In this document: piece by piece, positions 16,836 to 25,818 of the stretch | How the letters are laid out: every line of letters starts with the position of its first letter | How positions within the stretch are numbered: the first letter of the stretch is position 1 | Source: Alphaproteobacteria bacterium | Lineage (GTDB): Bacteria; Pseudomonadota; Alphaproteobacteria; Rhizobiales; GCA-2746425 | Assembly (NCBI GenBank): GCA_024743215.1 | Contig: JANSWZ010000002.1 | Span: 496,001-560,000, forward strand | Reading direction: 5' to 3' | DNA: 64,000 nucleotides | The notes under the pieces: generated by a model | Database searches by the model: none | What the model was told of the DNA's origin: nothing | Seen by the model: the letters and a program-made list of their open reading frames with translations, nothing else | Program-made: the position numbers and the translations under genes

Positions 16836-17347
16836 TCTCATTCCTCAATCCGGCACGCCTTATAAACCGTGAAATTCTGTTGCGTCCTTTGGAAGAGCAG
16901 GATTGCGTGGCCATGTCTGACATTCACGCCACCGGCTTTGATCCTGCCTGGGGACCTGAGGACATGATGGGCCTGCTGCGCCAGAACAATGTGTTCGGTT
17001 ATCTGGCGCTTGAAACCGGCCCGCTAACCCGGAACCGACCGGTTGGTTTTGTATTGTTGCGCCACGCTACAGATGAAGCTGAAATTCTGACAATTGCGGT
17101 CGCGGCTCAGACCAGAGGCCGGGGTGTTGGCCGTAAGCTGATGGCTGAGTCTCTCAGAAAACTCTATGCTGACCGCATCGGCAGACTGATCCTGGAAGTT
17201 GATGAGAACAATCAGTCCGCATTGCATCTCTATCGGCAGCTCGGCTTTGAGCAGGTCGGGGTGCGCAAGGGATATTATACCCATGCTGAAAAGCGCAAAG
17301 GCGTATCTGGCGGGACAGCGCTTGTCATGGCCTGCAATGTTCGGTAA
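16832..17347 (+). CDS. rimI: RimI-type ribosomal protein N-acetyltransferase
   Basis: GNAT enzyme that acetylates the N-terminus of ribosomal protein S18 in E. coli; the substrate is inferred here from the pairing with tsaB. The acetyl-CoA site is ILTIAVAAQTRGRGVGRKLM and the C-terminal half has LEVDENNQSALHLYRQLGFE, both typical of RimI. It starts with GTG inside the tsaB stop. Confidence 0.92.
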   Translation: MISFLNPARLINREILLRPLEEQDCVAMSDIHATGFDPAWGPEDMMGLLRQNNVFGYLALETGPLTRNRPVGFVLLRHATDEAEILTIAVAAQTRGRGVGRKLMAESLRKLYADRIGRLILEVDENNQSALHLYRQLGFEQVGVRKGYYTHAEKRKGVSGGTALVMACNVR

Positions 17348-17385
17348 TCGACAGTGAAGATTCCTGTCTTTGGCGGACGGCTGAC

Positions 17386-17856
17386 ATGGCACAAAAACTG
17401 ATTGAGGCCGACAAGAAATCCCTGCTTGAGCAGCAATGCAGCGAAAAGGGCTTGCGATTGACGGAACAACGCCGGGTCATTGCCCGCGTTCTGGAACAAT
17501 CAGATGATCATCCTGATGTGGAAGAACTTCACAAACGCGCGTCAGCCATTGATGCAAATATCTCTGTTTCAACGGTGTATCGCACCACGCGGCTGTTTGA
17601 AGAACAGGGCATTATTGAACGCCATGAGTTTCGCGATGGCCGCTCTCGCTATGAAACGGTCCCTGATGAGCATCATGATCATCTGATTGATGTGAAAAGC
17701 GGACACGTTATCGAATTTCGCAATGAACGCATCGAGCAATTGCAGGAGTTGATTGCAAAAGAGCTTGGCTATCGGCTTGTCGACCACCGGTTGGAACTTT
17801 ACGCAGTTCCGCTGCCCAATCTCGACAAAGACACCGACCAAGATCAACCGGACTGA
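17386..17856 (+). CDS. Fur-family metalloregulator (Mur/Fur type)
   Basis: A 156-residue regulator with the Fur DNA-binding region (LRLTEQRRVIARVLEQ, VSTVYRTTRLFEEQGII) and the metal-sensing run EHHDHLIDVKSGHVIEF near residues 97-113. The CxxC structural zinc pairs are absent and only one Cys (QQCSEKG) is present. This fits the alphaproteobacterial Mur group, which responds to manganese, better than classical zinc-containing Fur. It lacks the heme motif of Irr. The rimI-fur-plsC-miaB context is that of the rhizobial mur/fur gene. The exact metal is an inference. Confidence 0.88.
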   Translation: MAQKLIEADKKSLLEQQCSEKGLRLTEQRRVIARVLEQSDDHPDVEELHKRASAIDANISVSTVYRTTRLFEEQGIIERHEFRDGRSRYETVPDEHHDHLIDVKSGHVIEFRNERIEQLQELIAKELGYRLVDHRLELYAVPLPNLDKDTDQDQPD

Positions 17857-17864
17857 TTCACATC

Positions 17865-18647
17865 ATGTCCTCCTTTCTAGCTGGCATCCGGATTGTTCTG
17901 CTGGCGCTGTTCACATTGCTGCTGTTGCCGTTCCATCTGGTGTTTCTGGCCATTGCACCCAAACGCGCCAATCAGTCAGCCTACCTATGGCACTTTGTAT
18001 CCCGATGGGTGGCTGGCGTGCGCGTCACCATAGAGGGCACACCGCAACCCGGCCCGGTGCTGTATCTTTGTAACCACGTATCCTGGATGGACATTCTTAT
18101 TCTGTCACAGGCTGCACCCTTGTCATTTGTTGCCAAAGCGGATGTGGCCAAGTGGCCGGTGTTTTCCTGGCTGGCGAAATGGCAACGCACCATCTTTGTA
18201 GAACGCGACAAGCGCAGTAAAACCGGCATTGCCGTTGGTACCATGACGAAGCGGCTTGAAAGCCGCGATGCGCTGGTGCTGTTTCCCGAAGGCACCAGCA
18301 GCGAGGGATGGGGCGTTCTGCCCTTCAAAAGCGCCTTGATTGGCGCTGTTGTGGCCACAGCAACCCGCATGGAAGACCATAATGTCGATCTGTTCGTACA
18401 GCCGGTTGCCCTGGCCTATACAAGCCTGCGCGGTATCGCCCTTGGCCGCATGGAGGCGGATCGCACGGCCTGGATCGGCGATATCGATCTGCTGCCGCAT
18501 TTATGGTCGGTCATTACCACCGGCGGATTTGAAGCCAAAATCGTGTTTGGCGCGCCGGTTGAAGTAAACCCGGATACAAACCGCAAAACTTTGACCAAGA
18601 TGATGGAATTGGAAGTGCTGGCCTTGTTGGAAGAGGCACGATCTTAA
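17865..18647 (+). CDS. plsC: 1-acyl-sn-glycerol-3-phosphate acyltransferase
   Basis: Membrane acyltransferase making phosphatidic acid from lysophosphatidate. The N-terminus is a strong membrane anchor. The HX4D motif is NHVSWMDIL near residues 69-77, and the substrate-binding motif FPEGTSSEGWGVLPFKSAL is near 139. The start is eight bases after the Fur-family stop. Sinorhizobium-type genomes place plsC at this site; the related ornithine-lipid enzyme OlsA is an alternative that cannot be excluded from sequence alone. Confidence 0.9.
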   Translation: MSSFLAGIRIVLLALFTLLLLPFHLVFLAIAPKRANQSAYLWHFVSRWVAGVRVTIEGTPQPGPVLYLCNHVSWMDILILSQAAPLSFVAKADVAKWPVFSWLAKWQRTIFVERDKRSKTGIAVGTMTKRLESRDALVLFPEGTSSEGWGVLPFKSALIGAVVATATRMEDHNVDLFVQPVALAYTSLRGIALGRMEADRTAWIGDIDLLPHLWSVITTGGFEAKIVFGAPVEVNPDTNRKTLTKMMELEVLALLEEARS

Positions 18648-18747
18648 CTCCGGCCTTTGCCCGCGCTAAAAAACGCGCTAGAACGCCCGCAAATAGCATC
18701 CAGACATGATTTAGAGGCGCAACAGCGCCGCACTGCAGGACATTCGC

Positions 18748-20187
18748 ATGGTTGATACCAGCACTGAGCAGACACAAATGATCCCTACGCCGGAACACGG
18801 CACAGAAGAGGGCAGAGACGGCGGTTCAAAAAAGGTTTTTGTCAAAACCTATGGCTGCCAGATGAATGTTTATGATTCCACGCGCATGACCGACGCGCTG
18901 GCGCCGGAAGGCTATGCCGAAACCAAAGTCATTGAGGATGCCGATCTGGTCATTCTCAACACGTGTCACATTCGCGAAAAGGCCGCGGAAAAGGTTTATT
19001 CGGAGATTGGTCGTATCCGGAAAATACGCGATGCCCGTGGGGAAAATGCCAAGCCGATGAAGATTGGCGTTGCTGGTTGCGTAGCGCAGGCTGAAGGCGA
19101 AGAGATCATGCGCCGCGCACCGGTTGTCGATCTGGTGTTTGGCCCGCAAAGCTATCACCGTCTGCCGGGCCTGTTGAAAAGCGTCGAAGCCGGGGAGCAG
19201 GTGGTCGAAACCGAATTTCCCGAAGAAGACAAATTTCAGCATTTGCCTGCCGCGAAACCAGCCATCACCAAAGCCCGTGGTTACACATCCTTTTTGACCG
19301 TGCAGGAAGGCTGCGACAAGTTCTGCACCTTCTGTGTCGTGCCTTATACACGCGGCGCAGAGGTCTCGCGTCCGGTGCGCGATATTGTAGCAGAAGCCCG
19401 CTCTCTGGTTGCTGCCGGTGTGAAGGAAATCACGCTGTTGGGGCAAAACGTCAATGCCTATCATGGCAAGGGCGACGATCAGACCAGCTGGGGGCTGGGC
19501 CGCTTGCTGGAAGAATTGTCCGGCATCTCAGGGTTGGCACGATTGCGCTACACGACAAGCCATCCAAGAGATATGGATGATCGGCTGATCGCGGCCCATC
19601 GCGATATTCCATCGGTAATGCCGTATCTTCATCTGCCGATCCAGTCCGGCTCTGACAGCATTCTGGCAGCGATGAACCGGCGGCATACACGGCGCGACTA
19701 TGTAGAGCTGATTGAGAAAATCCGCGCCGGCCGCCCCGATCTGGCGCTTTCCGGCGACTTCATTGTTGGCTTTCCTGGAGAAACAGAGGCCGACTTTGAG
19801 GACACCATGTCGGTGATACGGGAGGTTGGTTATGCACAAGCCTATTCGTTCAAATACAGCCCTCGGCCCGGAACACCTGCGGCTTCCCATGAAGAACAAG
19901 TGCCGGAAGAGGTGAAATCTGAGCGGCTGCAACGGCTGCAGACCTTGCTGAATGAACAGCAGATTGCCTTTAATGCATCAAAAGTCGGAACCACGATGGA
20001 CGTGCTTCTGGAGCGCAAAGGACGGGAACCGGGTCAATTGGGCGGTCGTTCACCATGGCTTCAACCGGTGCATCTGATGGCATCTGACGATCTGATCGGC
20101 ACATTGCAGAGCGTCCTGATAACGGGTATCACAAAATTCAGCTTGTCTGCGGAGCTGATCGCGCCTTCTAATGCAGATGCGGCCTGA
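18748..20187 (+). CDS. miaB: MiaB, tRNA-2-methylthio-N6-isopentenyladenosine37 synthase
   Basis: Radical SAM methylthiotransferase for A37 of tRNA. The N-terminal UPF0004 domain has Cys at about residues 37, 73 and 111; the radical SAM cluster motif CDKFCTFC is near 189-196, within the diagnostic [23 protein letters not shown] domain follows at the C-terminus. A short GC-rich hairpin (GGCGC-AACA-GCGCC) precedes the gene. miaB-phoH-ybeY-corC-lnt is a classic conserved block. Confidence 0.97.
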   Translation: MVDTSTEQTQMIPTPEHGTEEGRDGGSKKVFVKTYGCQMNVYDSTRMTDALAPEGYAETKVIEDADLVILNTCHIREKAAEKVYSEIGRIRKIRDARGENAKPMKIGVAGCVAQAEGEEIMRRAPVVDLVFGPQSYHRLPGLLKSVEAGEQVVETEFPEEDKFQHLPAAKPAITKARGYTSFLTVQEGCDKFCTFCVVPYTRGAEVSRPVRDIVAEARSLVAAGVKEITLLGQNVNAYHGKGDDQTSWGLGRLLEELSGISGLARLRYTTSHPRDMDDRLIAAHRDIPSVMPYLHLPIQSGSDSILAAMNRRHTRRDYVELIEKIRAGRPDLALSGDFIVGFPGETEADFEDTMSVIREVGYAQAYSFKYSPRPGTPAASHEEQVPEEVKSERLQRLQTLLNEQQIAFNASKVGTTMDVLLERKGREPGQLGGRSPWLQPVHLMASDDLIGTLQSVLITGITKFSLSAELIAPSNADAA

Positions 20188-20228
20188 ATGCCGGTCTGTG
20201 AGTCGCCCACAAACAGCGAGATTTTGAT

Positions 20229-21305
20229 TTGATTCCAAAGCCTCTCTTCGCCCCAGCAGATATGCGTGGCGATGCGATTAGTGATTTGACAATTCCGGAA
20301 ACGGAACTCGATCAGATTGTTCTGGTATTTGACGACAACCGTTTGGTCGGAGATCTGTTCGGCCAGTTTGATCAAAACCTTGCCATGCTTGAGCAGTTGT
20401 TAAGTGTGGAAGCACTTGCACGCGGTAATCAGGTAACTTTGCGCGGCAGCAAGGATGCCTGTGCTGAGGCACGCGACGTGCTTGAAACCCTGTATCAGCG
20501 TCTGGCCGCCGGTGATGAATTATCACCAGGTGATGTCGATGGTGTGATCCGGATGGTTCGTGCGGAAGCTGCGCAGCCTTCCCTGCCGACATTGGAAGAA
20601 GACAAGAACGGCAAGGGCAGCCGCGTGGCGATGTCGCAAATCTCGACGCGCCGCAAAACCGTGATTGCCCGCACGCCGACACAGGATGCCTATATCCGTG
20701 CCATGCAACGCAATGAGCTGGTGTTTGGCCTTGGGCCAGCCGGTACCGGTAAAACCTATCTCGCTGTTGCCTATGCGGCAGCTTTGCTGGAGCGCGGTGA
20801 GGCTTCCCGGCTGATCCTGTCACGTCCTGCTGTGGAAGCTGGCGAACGGCTTGGCTTTCTACCCGGTGACATGCGCGAAAAGGTCGATCCTTATCTGCGT
20901 CCGCTTTACGATGCGCTCTACGACATGATGCCGCCGGAGCGAGTGGAGCGAGGCTTGCAATCGGGCATGATTGAGGTCGCACCACTTGCATTCATGCGTG
21001 GACGGACTTTGGCCGATGCGATTGTCATTCTGGATGAAGCCCAGAACACCACTTCGATGCAGATGAAAATGTTTCTTACCCGCCTTGGTGAAAATTCGCA
21101 GATGATCGTGACCGGTGATGCCAGCCAGGTTGATTTGCCGTCCGGGCAGGTTTCAGGTCTGGTGGAAGCCACAAAATTGCTCGACGGTGTTGAGGGTGTC
21201 TCCATGATCCGCTTCAATGACCGGGATGTGGTGCGCCACCAACTCGTTGCCCGCATCGTGCGCGCCTATGACAAGGCCGGCGCCGCTGCGGCGGCACGCC
21301 GTTAG
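20229..21305 (+). CDS. phoH: PhoH-like ATPase (YbeZ)
   Basis: P-loop ATPase linked to RNA metabolism and to the YbeY endonuclease. Walker A GPAGTGKTYLAVA is near residue 170 and Walker B IVILDEAQNTT near 265. The N-terminal KH-like region precedes it. Two starts are possible: TTG 20229 (used) or ATG 20262; neither has a strong ribosome binding site. ybeY begins four bases after the stop. Confidence 0.94.
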   Translation: MIPKPLFAPADMRGDAISDLTIPETELDQIVLVFDDNRLVGDLFGQFDQNLAMLEQLLSVEALARGNQVTLRGSKDACAEARDVLETLYQRLAAGDELSPGDVDGVIRMVRAEAAQPSLPTLEEDKNGKGSRVAMSQISTRRKTVIARTPTQDAYIRAMQRNELVFGLGPAGTGKTYLAVAYAAALLERGEASRLILSRPAVEAGERLGFLPGDMREKVDPYLRPLYDALYDMMPPERVERGLQSGMIEVAPLAFMRGRTLADAIVILDEAQNTTSMQMKMFLTRLGENSQMIVTGDASQVDLPSGQVSGLVEATKLLDGVEGVSMIRFNDRDVVRHQLVARIVRAYDKAGAAAAARR

Positions 21306-21309
21306 ACCG

Positions 21310-21804
21310 GTGGCAGGAACATCATCGCCAGAGTTTGCGCTGAATTGTGTCATTGAGGATGCACGCTGGGACGCCGTTCCTGATACGAGCCAGCTTTGCA
21401 CCAGAATTGCCGCAGCCTGCCTGCCGACCATCAATCATGATACCGCACTCGCAGCGACGGTTTTGCTGACCGATGACACACATCTTCAGGATTTGAATGC
21501 GCGGTTTCGGGGCCAGAACAAGCCGACCAATGTGTTGTCATTTCCCAATGATGATGAAGAACCGGACCCGGAGACCGGCGCGCTTTATCTTGGCGATATT
21601 GCGGTCAGTTACGAAACAGTGTTGCGGGAAGCTGCGGAGACTGACAAATCACTGCAGAACCATTTGTCTCATATGATTGTCCACGGAATTTTACATCTGG
21701 CTGGATTTGATCATGAAGATGATGCGGAGGCTGAAGAAATGGAGAGTCTGGAAACAGACATTCTGGCAGGACTTGGAATTTCCGATCCGTATACCCAAAT
21801 CTGA
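21310..21804 (+). CDS. ybeY: YbeY, rRNA maturation endoribonuclease
   Basis: Zinc-dependent single-strand endoribonuclease for 16S rRNA 3' end processing and ribosome quality control. The metal motif HGILHLAGFDHEDD lies near residue 124. GTG 21310, four bases after phoH, gives 164 residues, normal for alphaproteobacteria; the frame is open to 21217 inside phoH, and that extension is rejected as a shadow. Confidence 0.95.
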   Translation: MAGTSSPEFALNCVIEDARWDAVPDTSQLCTRIAAACLPTINHDTALAATVLLTDDTHLQDLNARFRGQNKPTNVLSFPNDDEEPDPETGALYLGDIAVSYETVLREAAETDKSLQNHLSHMIVHGILHLAGFDHEDDAEAEEMESLETDILAGLGISDPYTQI

Positions 21805-21895
21805 ACACGGAAACAGAAAACTGCCATAAAGCACGTGTCAAAAGGCGTGAAACAGGCTATAATAAGTTGAACAATTTACATTGAGAACCGCAGAA

Positions 21896-23149
21896 ATGCC
21901 CGCCTCTTCCAATACTGCCAATCCGACTGCCAGTTCAGCTGACAGTCAATCTGACAGTCCGTCTGACAGCTCTTCTGAGAATTCCTCAGATCAATCCAGC
22001 GAAAATTCTGGTGATGAATCCGGCGATGAGTCCGGCGATTCAGGGCCCAGTCTGGGCACATCGTCGCATACTCTCCAGCACAATGATGCCCCACAGGAAC
22101 CGGTGAACGGCACAAACCGGGACGGATTCATCAACCGGCTCAAGAAAATTCTGGGCATCAAGAATGGCAGTATCCGTCAGGATTTGCAGTTTGCGCTGTC
22201 TGAGGACAGTTTTGATGCAGGCCACTTCAGTGCTGATGAACGCATCTTCCTTGGCAATATTCTGGCCTTGCGTGATGTGCGTGTTGAGCATGTCATGGTG
22301 CCACGCGCCGATGTTGATGCGGTTTCGATCACGACAAACCTTGCGGAGTTGCTGCATTTGTTTCGCAATGCAGGTCATTCACGCATGCCGGTCTTCGGCG
22401 ATACGCTGGATGATCCGCGTGGCATGATCCACATCAAGGATGTGTTGGTCTATATGACCAAAACCGCACAATACAGTCCTGGACCTGAGGTCAAACGGCG
22501 ACGGAAAATGGCTGGCGATCTGGATTTGCGTCAGATTGATCTTGGTATGTCGCTGGAAGACACTTCACTCATTCGTCCGGTGCTGTTTGTACCGCCTTCC
22601 ATGAAAGCCTCCGCGCTTCTGGCCAAAATGCAGGTTGCCCGCATTCAGATGGCTCTGGTCATTGATGAATATGGCGGAACCGATGGTCTGGTATCGCTGG
22701 AAGATCTGGTAGAAACCATTGTCGGCGACATTGAAGATGAGCATGACGAGGACGAAAAACCGACCATTATTGCAGAAAGCGAGACGAGTTTTGTTGCGGA
22801 TGCAAAAACGGATCTGGATGAGGTTGTGGGCGTTATCGGCCCCGAATTCACCCTTGGTGAGTATTCCGAAGATGCTGATACGCTTGGCGGTCTGGTCTAT
22901 GGTCTGGTTGGACGAATTCCCATTCGCGGTGAACTTATTCCAGCGCCGGGGCCATTTGAAATTGAAGTTCTGGAGGCCGATCCAAGACGTATCAAGCGGT
23001 TGCGCATTCACCGCAGACGCCGGAAGGCCGGCAGCAAGATTGCAGCCAATCGCAGCCGTGATCAAACCGGATTTGAGCAAATCGCAACAGATGGGACCCT
23101 GTCTGATCCTGTCAGCCAGCCCTCTGCTGACCCTCAGAACCAGCCTTAG
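21896..23149 (+). CDS. CorC/TlyC-type CBS-domain protein with acidic Ser/Asp-rich N-terminus
   Basis: Soluble member of the CorC/hemolysin-C family, thought to act in divalent cation efflux or homeostasis. Two CBS domains occupy about residues 100-280 (RMPVFGDTLDDPRGMIHIKD marks the first) and a transporter-associated domain follows. No DUF21 membrane domain is present. ATG 21896 is preferred over TTG 21881. The first 55 residues are a low-complexity Ser/Asp/Glu tract with repeated SDS, SEN and GDES units, encoded by imperfect 9-base repeats. The lnt gene follows after 18 bases. Confidence 0.9.
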   Translation: MPASSNTANPTASSADSQSDSPSDSSSENSSDQSSENSGDESGDESGDSGPSLGTSSHTLQHNDAPQEPVNGTNRDGFINRLKKILGIKNGSIRQDLQFALSEDSFDAGHFSADERIFLGNILALRDVRVEHVMVPRADVDAVSITTNLAELLHLFRNAGHSRMPVFGDTLDDPRGMIHIKDVLVYMTKTAQYSPGPEVKRRRKMAGDLDLRQIDLGMSLEDTSLIRPVLFVPPSMKASALLAKMQVARIQMALVIDEYGGTDGLVSLEDLVETIVGDIEDEHDEDEKPTIIAESETSFVADAKTDLDEVVGVIGPEFTLGEYSEDADTLGGLVYGLVGRIPIRGELIPAPGPFEIEVLEADPRRIKRLRIHRRRRKAGSKIAANRSRDQTGFEQIATDGTLSDPVSQPSADPQNQP

Positions 23150-23167
23150 TCATTCGGGTTTGGCAGC

Positions 23168-24853
23168 GTGATGCGCTCAACCCTTGATTTCATGCTTGGG
23201 CTGCGTGGTAAATCACGTGCGGCTTTTGTATTTTTATTGGGTGCTTTGGCAGCTCTTGCCATGGCGCCCATTCATTTTTCACCGATCCTGTTCATCTCGT
23301 TTTCCGGCTTCTTTCTGATTTTGAACGAAAGCCTGGTTGGCAAGACTTCGCGTCAGCAACGGTGGATGGCCGTCTGGCTTGGCTGGAGTTTTGGGTTTGG
23401 CTATTTTCTGGCTGGTCTGTGGTGGATTGGTGCTGCGGTTCTGGTCGATGGACCGACCTTTGCCTGGGCACTTCCCTTTGCCGTCGCCGGACTTCCGGCC
23501 GTGCTTGCTCTTTTTTGGGGAGGTGCCTGCGCAATTGCCTTGATGTTCTGGCGGTCTAACCCGCTGAAGATTATCAGCCTCGTCTTCTTTCTTACCTTTG
23601 CTGAGTATTTCCGTGGTTTCATTCTGACCGGGTTTCCCTGGAATGCGATTGGCTACGGCGCCATGCCCAATGCGCTGTTCATGCAAAGCGCCAGTGTCGT
23701 TGGCCTATGGGGCGTGACCGCTTTTACGTTTCTGGCGGCCTTCAGCCCTGCTCTTTTGGTACTGCCCCGATCCGGTAACGAACGCACTGGCAAGGAGCGT
23801 GTCCACAGAAAGGCACTGCTCATATGTGTGGGGCTCAGTCTGGCCGCTCATACCGGTTTTGGTGCGCTCCGATTGTTACAGGCAGAGCCCGGCATTGCCT
23901 CTGAAGATCCGGTAATGCTGCGCTTGCTTCAGCCGAATATCAGCCAGCAGGACAAATGGCGCCAGGGCAATGAGGAGGCCGTCTTCCAGACCTATCTGGA
24001 TCTCAGTTCTGCGCCGGGCCTTGATGAGGTTGACGCATTGATCTGGCCGGAGTCGGCCTTTCCGTTCCTCGTGATGCAGAGGCCAGATGCCCTGTCACGC
24101 ATTGATGCCCTGTTGCCCGATGGTGTGAGGCTGCTGAGCGGTGCGGTGCGGGTCAAGCCACCGGAGATGACTTTTTCGAACACACCGCCCAAGCTTAAAT
24201 TCTACAATGCCCTGATAGATTTCAATGATCGCGCCATGCCAGTAGGGTTTTACGACAAGCAACACCTTGTGCCATTCGGAGAGTTTATCCCGTTTGGAGG
24301 ACTTGTAGAGCGTTTTGGCATTTCCAATCTGGTGAATATGCCTGGGGGTTTTGCTCCGGGTGTTGGCGGTAACATGATGCGGTTTGATGTGCCTGAAGGG
24401 GCAGAGAGCAATCTGCCCCCTGCGCAAGTCCTGATCTGTTATGAAGTCATTTTTCCGAACTTTTCATCACGCGCGCCCCTCCCGGAAGATGAGCCAAGCC
24501 ATTCAAACAGTCCTGCACAATGGATTTTGAACATCACCAATGATGCCTGGTTTGGCAGCCTTACCGGGCCCTATCAGCATTTTCATCAGGCACGCGTGCG
24601 GGCTGTCGAAGAAGGCCTGCCCCTGATCAGGGTCGCCAATACCGGCATCAGCGCTTCGGTTGATCCGTTTGGCCGTATTGAGAAAAGCCTGCCACTGGGC
24701 ACAGCTGGCATCATCGATACTGTGTTGCCATCAGCACTGCCGCCCACCTTCCAAAAACGTTTCCCCGACATCTCTTTTGCCATCGTCATGGCCATTTTGG
24801 GACTCATCCTTCTCATCGGCCAGATATTTATCAAGCCAAAAGACGCAGTTTAG
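23168..24853 (+). CDS. lnt: Apolipoprotein N-acyltransferase (Lnt; ActA in rhizobia)
   Basis: Inner-membrane enzyme that adds the third acyl chain to lipoproteins. Six or so membrane segments precede a periplasmic nitrilase-like domain. The catalytic triad is visible: Glu near 295 (IWPESAFPF), Lys near 364 (YDKQHLVPFGEF) and Cys near 424 (LICYEVIFP). A final membrane segment closes the protein. In Sinorhizobium the orthologue is the acid-tolerance gene actA and lies next to phrR, as here. GTG 23168 and ATG 23171 are adjacent start choices. Confidence 0.96.
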   Translation: MMRSTLDFMLGLRGKSRAAFVFLLGALAALAMAPIHFSPILFISFSGFFLILNESLVGKTSRQQRWMAVWLGWSFGFGYFLAGLWWIGAAVLVDGPTFAWALPFAVAGLPAVLALFWGGACAIALMFWRSNPLKIISLVFFLTFAEYFRGFILTGFPWNAIGYGAMPNALFMQSASVVGLWGVTAFTFLAAFSPALLVLPRSGNERTGKERVHRKALLICVGLSLAAHTGFGALRLLQAEPGIASEDPVMLRLLQPNISQQDKWRQGNEEAVFQTYLDLSSAPGLDEVDALIWPESAFPFLVMQRPDALSRIDALLPDGVRLLSGAVRVKPPEMTFSNTPPKLKFYNALIDFNDRAMPVGFYDKQHLVPFGEFIPFGGLVERFGISNLVNMPGGFAPGVGGNMMRFDVPEGAESNLPPAQVLICYEVIFPNFSSRAPLPEDEPSHSNSPAQWILNITNDAWFGSLTGPYQHFHQARVRAVEEGLPLIRVANTGISASVDPFGRIEKSLPLGTAGIIDTVLPSALPPTFQKRFPDISFAIVMAILGLILLIGQIFIKPKDAV

Positions 24854-24856
24854 AGC

Positions 24857-24870
24857 GATCAGCGCTGATC
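24857..24870. repeat. 14-bp palindrome downstream of lnt
   Basis: GATCAGCGCTGATC is a perfect palindrome four bases after the lnt stop. A run of T occurs 13-20 bases later, not adjacent, so it is at best a weak terminator. The 325 bases between lnt and the Xre gene hold this site, the 21-bp palindrome and the leader described next, but no gene I can support. Confidence 0.4.
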
Positions 24871-25037
24871 AAGTCTGTGCCATCTTTTTTCAAAACGAAT
24901 CACTTTCTTTGAGACTCTGTGTCTCGCTGAGGGGACAATCAGTGAACATCACACTTAAAAGGTGCAATTTTGGCACATCCGTATCAAAAGATGCATATTA
25001 GAGGTTGATAATTGCCAAAATCGCAGTTTTTTAATTG

Positions 25038-25058
25038 ATCGTGCGAAATTCGCACGAT
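25038..25058. promoter_or_regulatory. Perfect 21-bp palindrome, probable operator of the Xre gene
   Basis: Ten-base arms ATCGTGCGAA and TTCGCACGAT flank a central A. It lies 120 bases upstream of the Xre start. Such long perfect symmetry in an otherwise AT-rich leader suggests a dimeric regulator site, most simply autoregulation by the Xre protein. Confidence 0.6.
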
Positions 25059-25086
25059 AGACATACACCTCAAGATCAAATCTTTC

Positions 25087-25164
25087 CTCTTAGTCCTAAG
25101 AGTTTCCTTTCAGCGAAACCTTTGCGCAGGATCTTAGGAGGGCGTTTTGACATCACGGACCTGA
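25087..25164 (+). promoter_or_regulatory. Leader with mutually exclusive pairings and a mini-ORF
   Basis: CTCTTA (25087-25092) can pair with TAAGAG (25097-25102) around GTCC. Alternatively TCCTAAGA (25094-25101) pairs perfectly with TCTTAGGA (25132-25139), which covers most of the consensus ribosome binding site AGGAGG at 25136-25141. That site is five bases before a TTG (25147) opening a five-codon frame that ends at 25164, just ahead of the Xre start at 25179. The two folds cannot coexist. A switching leader is an inference. Confidence 0.4.
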
Positions 25165-25178
25165 GAAGTGTGTGCCAG

Positions 25179-25610
25179 ATGGAAACCAAGCCAAAACCGA
25201 TCAACAAGAAACGTCCCAACCCAATTGACGCTCATGTGGGCAGCCGTGTGCGGTTGCGCCGAATGATGCTTAATATGAGTCAGGAAAAACTTGGCGAGCA
25301 GCTTGGTATTACCTTTCAGCAGGTCCAGAAATATGAAAAAGGGACCAACCGGATTGGGGCCAGCCGTCTGCAGGCAATTGCCAATATTCTTCAGGTGCCT
25401 GTTGCCTTTTTCTTTGAAGATGCACCTGACGTTTCGCCGATAGCCAAAGAAGGCTTTGTTGAGTCCGGAGCCACAAGTCATGTGATGGAGTTTCTGTCGA
25501 CCAATGAAGGGCTTCAGTTGAACCGGGCTTTTGTAAAAATCAAAGACCCAAAACTGCGCAAGAGTGTTGTCGATCTGGTGCGCTCAATGGCCGGCGATAT
25601 TGACGAGTAG
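25179..25610 (+). CDS. phrR: Xre-family regulator, PhrR-like
   Basis: A 143-residue HTH_3 regulator. The helix-turn-helix lies near residues 25-75 (MSQEKLGEQLGITFQQVQKYEKG, in two parts), followed by GASRLQAIANILQVPVAFFFE. The start METKPKPINKKRPNPID fits the well-conserved alphaproteobacterial relatives, although the frame is open to 25035. In Sinorhizobium the low-pH-inducible gene phrR lies next to actA (lnt), and this gene has the same position and fold. The symbol is by analogy and pH control is not shown here. Confidence 0.88.
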   Translation: METKPKPINKKRPNPIDAHVGSRVRLRRMMLNMSQEKLGEQLGITFQQVQKYEKGTNRIGASRLQAIANILQVPVAFFFEDAPDVSPIAKEGFVESGATSHVMEFLSTNEGLQLNRAFVKIKDPKLRKSVVDLVRSMAGDIDE

Positions 25611-25698
25611 CAGCGTATGGTCGGATTCTCTCAATCGGATCAAACATAGCAGTTACTGGGGCTCATCTGGCCTTGACGATTCATATAAAAACCTCCAC

Positions 25699-25794
25699 AT
25701 AAGGAATTCCTTATATGGCCTCGCATGTCCTGTGCGAGGCTGAATTCTTATGTGCGCGCCAAATCGGCTGCGAGGAACGCAAAGGCAGCGATTT
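25699..25794 (+). promoter_or_regulatory. Structured 5' region of metK
   Basis: Three potential stems precede metK: the perfect 16-bp palindrome ATAAGGAATTCCTTAT (25699-25714); an 8-bp hairpin GCCTCGCA/TGCGAGGC with a seven-base loop (25718-25740); and AAATCGGCTGC (25761-25771) pairing with GCAGCGATTT (25785-25794) with one bulged G. The metK start is 25 bases further. A possible -35 element TTGACG lies at 25673. It does not match the SAM-II or SAM/SAH riboswitch patterns I know, so no riboswitch is claimed. Confidence 0.45.
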
Positions 25795-25818
25795 CGTATC
25801 TCTGGTTTCTGAGAAATT

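Noticed and set aside
25618-25818. SAM-II or SAM/SAH riboswitch before metK
   Set aside because: The stems do not match the conserved cores I know; kept only as a structured leader.
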